39,868 bases of DNA, from NCBI GenBank assembly GCA_015494585.1, contig WGAY01000016.1, forward strand, positions 1 through 39,868, given 5' to 3'. A program made the translations under genes and the position numbers. Every line of letters starts with the position of its first letter. The first letter of the stretch is position 1. This document shows, piece after piece, positions 36,789 to 39,868 of the stretch. This stretch comes from Candidatus Omnitrophota bacterium (lineage in GTDB: Bacteria; Omnitrophota; Gorgyraeia; S143-82). The notes beneath the pieces are model-generated. The model had not been told where the DNA came from. It ran no database searches and was given only the letters and a program-made list of their open reading frames with translations.

Positions 36789-37208
36789 CTACTTTTCCGC
36801 TTCGCTGCCGGCAGTCTCTTCTTCTTTTTGACTTTGTAGTTTTGCAGTTATTACCGCCTCGGCAATTGGGGTACCGTCATTGGAATAGGTATAACTGACC
36901 TCAATATCGTCGCCAGGATTTATTTCCTTCAACTTCATGCCTATATATTCGGTTTTATCGCTGGTAGATATAGTAATTACCTTGTCCTCATCATTCTCGA
37001 AATCATAGTAAGAAATATCTATCGTGCCATCTCCCAGGTTTACTGATTTAACTATACCCATTACCCATTCTCTTGCCGCAGTATCAGCCTTTGTAGTAGC
37101 TGATTGGGCAGAACTGTCCTCTTTAGATGTTTCTTCTGAAAAGCCATAATAAGGTGCCACAACCAGGACCAATCCACATACAAACACAGGAAACAATTTC
37201 CTTAACAT
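36789..37208 (-). CDS. Small secreted protein of unknown function
   Basis: ATG at 37208 behind GGAGGTG; signal-peptide-like MLRKLFPVFVCGLVLVVAPYYGFS; predicted beta-rich KSVNLGDGTIDISYYDF...DKTEYIGMKLKEINPGDDIEVSY. Confidence 0.7.
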   Translation of the reverse strand: MLRKLFPVFVCGLVLVVAPYYGFSEETSKEDSSAQSATTKADTAAREWVMGIVKSVNLGDGTIDISYYDFENDEDKVITISTSDKTEYIGMKLKEINPGDDIEVSYTYSNDGTPIAEAVITAKLQSQKEEETAGSEAEK

Positions 37209-37249
37209 CTTTACACCTCCCCCGTTTATAACTATCTCAATCTTTCTTT

Positions 37250-39679
37250 TCATTTTACAACAATATTCACCAATTTTTTAGGGACAATTATTATCCTATC
37301 TATAGTCTTGCCATCTATATAGCGATTAACTTCCTCTTTCGCCGCCTCCTCCAGCGCCTCTTTGTCCGCGTTAGCTGCAGCCTTGATGCGGCCCCTCACT
37401 TTTCCATTGACCTGTATTACATATTCAACCACATCTTCCTTCAGATAGGCCTCATCGTATTCAGGCCAGGGATGACTGTCAAGTGCCTCTTTCTCCCCCA
37501 GCCTTCGCCACATCTCCTCGCTTATATGTGGAACGAAAGGATAAAGAAGCAATATCATATTCCTTAATGCCGTACCAAACACATCTCTTCCAACTTCTCT
37601 GGTCCTATACTCGTAAAGTGTATTTACCAACTCCATTATACTGCTTACCGCTGTATTGAAGTGGAAGTCAACCTCCATATCCCTGGTCACCTTCTTTATT
37701 GTCGAATGGACCTTTTTTAGGACTGCTCGATTTGCATCGTCCTGCCCTTCTTCGGGCAGATTGTTGTATATGTCTATAAGATTCCAGACCCTATTTAGGA
37801 ACCTCCATATCCCCTCCACCGCGCGGTCATTCCATTCAGCATCCTTATCAGGGGGACCTATAAAGAGTATATAGAGACGCATCGTGTCTGCACCATATTT
37901 ATCTATCAGACTATCTGGACTGACGACATTGCCCTTTGACTTTGACATCTTTGCGCCGTCTTTTACTATCATCCCTTGGGTAAAGAGGCGGGCGAACGGC
38001 TCGTCAAACGACAACAGTCCCATATCATAGAGAACCTTTGTGAAAAACCGCGAGTACATAAGGTGGAGTATTGCGTGTTCCACTCCACCGATATACTGAT
38101 CTACTGGCAGCCACTTGTTTACCAATGCACTATCAAACGCCTTATCCTCATCCCTGGGGGAAATATATCGAAGGAAATACCAACTGGAATCAACAAAGGT
38201 ATCCATTGTATCGGTCTCTCTCTTGGCCTTAGCCCCGCAGGCTGGGCAGCTCGTATACAGGAATTCCTCAACGTATGTAAGGGGCGACTCACCAGTAGGA
38301 CGGAACTCCTTTACATCTGGTAATATCACGGGTAGATCCTCCTCAGGTACAGGGACAATCCCGCACTTATCACAATATATAATCGGGATAGGCGCCCCCC
38401 AGTACCTCTGACGGGATATAAGCCAATCTCTTAATCTGTAATTCACCTTTCGCCTGCCCCAGCCGTTTTCCTCAATCCAATCAGCTATCCTTTGTTTTGC
38501 CTCCTCAGAGTCAAGGCCATTAAATTGTCCAGAGTTTATCATTATTCCCTCATCTTCCCAGGCACAATCATCAAGATTGGCCTGGTTATTGTGAATTACC
38601 TCGATTATCCTCAGGTTATGTCTTTTAGCAAATTCCCAGTCCCTCTGATCATGGGCAGGGACTGCCATAACCGCACCCGTACCATACTCGGTTACCACAT
38701 AATTACCAATCCATAGAGGAACACGCTCTCCATTGACCGGGTTAATCACACAAAGACCGGTATCTATACCCTTCTTCTCGGCAACCGAACCGCGATCTAT
38801 GTGGCGTTCTCTCAATACCTCGTTGTTGAATGCCCTTATATCATCGGCCCTTGGAGACAGCTCTAATATCTTATCTATGTACTGATAATCTGGTGCAATG
38901 ACTACATAGGTTACACCAAATATTGTATCTATTCTGGTCGTAAAACACCTTATCTTTATATCCGAACCCTCCAAAGGAAACTCTATCTCTACGCCTTCAC
39001 TTTTACCTATCCAATTCCTCTGCATAGTCTTGACCCGCTCAGGCCATTCCACGAGTCTGTCTATGTCCTTTAAAAGGCGCTCAGCATAATCAGTAATTTT
39101 GAAGAACCACTGCTCTAGTTCCCTTTGTTCAACCAAAGTAGAACAGCGCTCGCACTTGCCCTCGATAACTTGTTCGTTTGCCAGAACCGTATTACAGGAC
39201 GGACACCAATTGACAGCTGCCTTTTTTTTATAGGCAAGCCCCTTTTTATAAAACTGGAGAAATAACCACTGCGTCCATTTGTAGTAATCAGGCAAACAGG
39301 TGGTAATCTCCCTTTCCCAATCGTAACCAATGCCCCAACTTTTCAGCTGCTCCTTTATCCTAGCGATATTCTTTAAAGTCCAGTCCCTCGGATGTATCCC
39401 TCGCTTAATCGCTGCATTCTCTGCTGGTAGGCCAAAGGCATCCCATCCCATCGGAGATAGGACCGAGTATCCGCGCATTCGTTTATACCGAGAGACCGCA
39501 TCTCCTATCACATAATTACGGGCATGACCAACGTGCAATTCAGCAGAGGGATAAGGAAACATTACCAGTGAATAATACTTTTTCTCCTTCGCCACCGCTG
39601 CAACATCTACATTGAATATACGATTCTCTTCCCAGTATTTCTGCCACTTCTTTTCTATATCCTTGAAAGGATAGCCCAT
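37250..39679 (-). CDS. leuS: Leucyl-tRNA synthetase
   Basis: MGYPFKDIEKKWQKYWEE; MFPYPSAELHVGHARNYVIGD (HIGH-like); CPSCNTVLANEQVIEG; KMSKSKGNVV; C-terminal VQVNGKVRGRI. Start at 39679 behind GGAGGG. Confidence 0.97.
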   Translation of the reverse strand: MGYPFKDIEKKWQKYWEENRIFNVDVAAVAKEKKYYSLVMFPYPSAELHVGHARNYVIGDAVSRYKRMRGYSVLSPMGWDAFGLPAENAAIKRGIHPRDWTLKNIARIKEQLKSWGIGYDWEREITTCLPDYYKWTQWLFLQFYKKGLAYKKKAAVNWCPSCNTVLANEQVIEGKCERCSTLVEQRELEQWFFKITDYAERLLKDIDRLVEWPERVKTMQRNWIGKSEGVEIEFPLEGSDIKIRCFTTRIDTIFGVTYVVIAPDYQYIDKILELSPRADDIRAFNNEVLRERHIDRGSVAEKKGIDTGLCVINPVNGERVPLWIGNYVVTEYGTGAVMAVPAHDQRDWEFAKRHNLRIIEVIHNNQANLDDCAWEDEGIMINSGQFNGLDSEEAKQRIADWIEENGWGRRKVNYRLRDWLISRQRYWGAPIPIIYCDKCGIVPVPEEDLPVILPDVKEFRPTGESPLTYVEEFLYTSCPACGAKAKRETDTMDTFVDSSWYFLRYISPRDEDKAFDSALVNKWLPVDQYIGGVEHAILHLMYSRFFTKVLYDMGLLSFDEPFARLFTQGMIVKDGAKMSKSKGNVVSPDSLIDKYGADTMRLYILFIGPPDKDAEWNDRAVEGIWRFLNRVWNLIDIYNNLPEEGQDDANRAVLKKVHSTIKKVTRDMEVDFHFNTAVSSIMELVNTLYEYRTREVGRDVFGTALRNMILLLYPFVPHISEEMWRRLGEKEALDSHPWPEYDEAYLKEDVVEYVIQVNGKVRGRIKAAANADKEALEEAAKEEVNRYIDGKTIDRIIIVPKKLVNIVVK

Positions 39680-39717
39680 AATCCCTCCTGATATAATTAT
39701 CACAGATAATACATTAA

Positions 39718-39868
39718 CTCAATTCATCCTCTCCCATTCAAACCCGACTACATTCCTCTCCTTACTGCCTATCTTTATCCCTACCAGATAGATAGGCTTG
39801 TCCTGATTCTCATATTTCCTATAATACTGCCTCTCCTTTATCTGCTTTATCGCATCCTCTTTTGTGTC
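39718..39868 (-). repeat. Right copy of the perfect 151-bp terminal inverted repeat
   Basis: Reverse complement identical to bases 1-151. Confidence 0.97.
39719..39868 (-). CDS. C-terminal fragment (49 aa) of a PD-(D/E)XK nuclease / AAA-ATPase-like family protein, truncated by the window end
   Basis: Identical on the minus strand to the fragment at 1-150; stop codon 40 bp upstream of the leuS start. Confidence 0.6.
   Translation of the reverse strand, partial: DTKEDAIKQIKERQYYRKYENQDKPIYLVGIKIGSKERNVVGFEWERMN

Noticed and set aside
1-39868. CRISPR arrays, insertion sequences, rRNA genes, prophage genes
   Set aside because: No regularly spaced direct repeats, transposase ORFs, rRNA segments or phage structural genes were seen; the terminal repeats belong to a nuclease/ATPase-like gene rather than a transposase.

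Overview
A 39.9 kb bacterial chromosomal window that is almost fully coding and mostly housekeeping. Plus-strand genes occupy 1-6562: thiL, ruvB, prfB, a murG-like gene, a peptidase-MA-like gene and an MFS gene. Minus-strand genes occupy about 6712-39703: bioF-like, split class I fumarase subunits, rpe, PNP, folK, ribBA, plsY, murA, metW/metX, a cytidylyltransferase, tRNA-Gly(CCC), a PflX-like radical SAM protein, glycosyltransferases, lipB, a CCA/polyA-polymerase head domain, an FTCD-like protein, pheA, scpB/scpA, nusB, ribH, a phosphoesterase, a P-loop ATPase, an NlpD-like protein, a CaCA exchanger, an M48 fusion protein, lemA, an MscS-like protein, rluD, lgt, a GT9 protein and leuS. The most notable non-coding signal is a 28-bp dif-like XerC/XerD site at 6552-6579. 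It sits at the only convergent gene junction, where strand composition flips from G-rich to C-rich, so this window probably contains the chromosome dimer resolution site / replication terminus. The two window ends are a perfect 151-bp inverted repeat, each carrying the 3' end of the same PD-(D/E)XK/AAA-ATPase-like gene. Other points of interest are a long scpB/pheA overlap with an embedded Shine-Dalgarno, a fumarase split by six genes, an M48-GYF-zinc-ribbon fusion, and a tightly packed NlpD/ATPase/phosphoesterase operon. Family calls come from motif recognition only; no database search was run.
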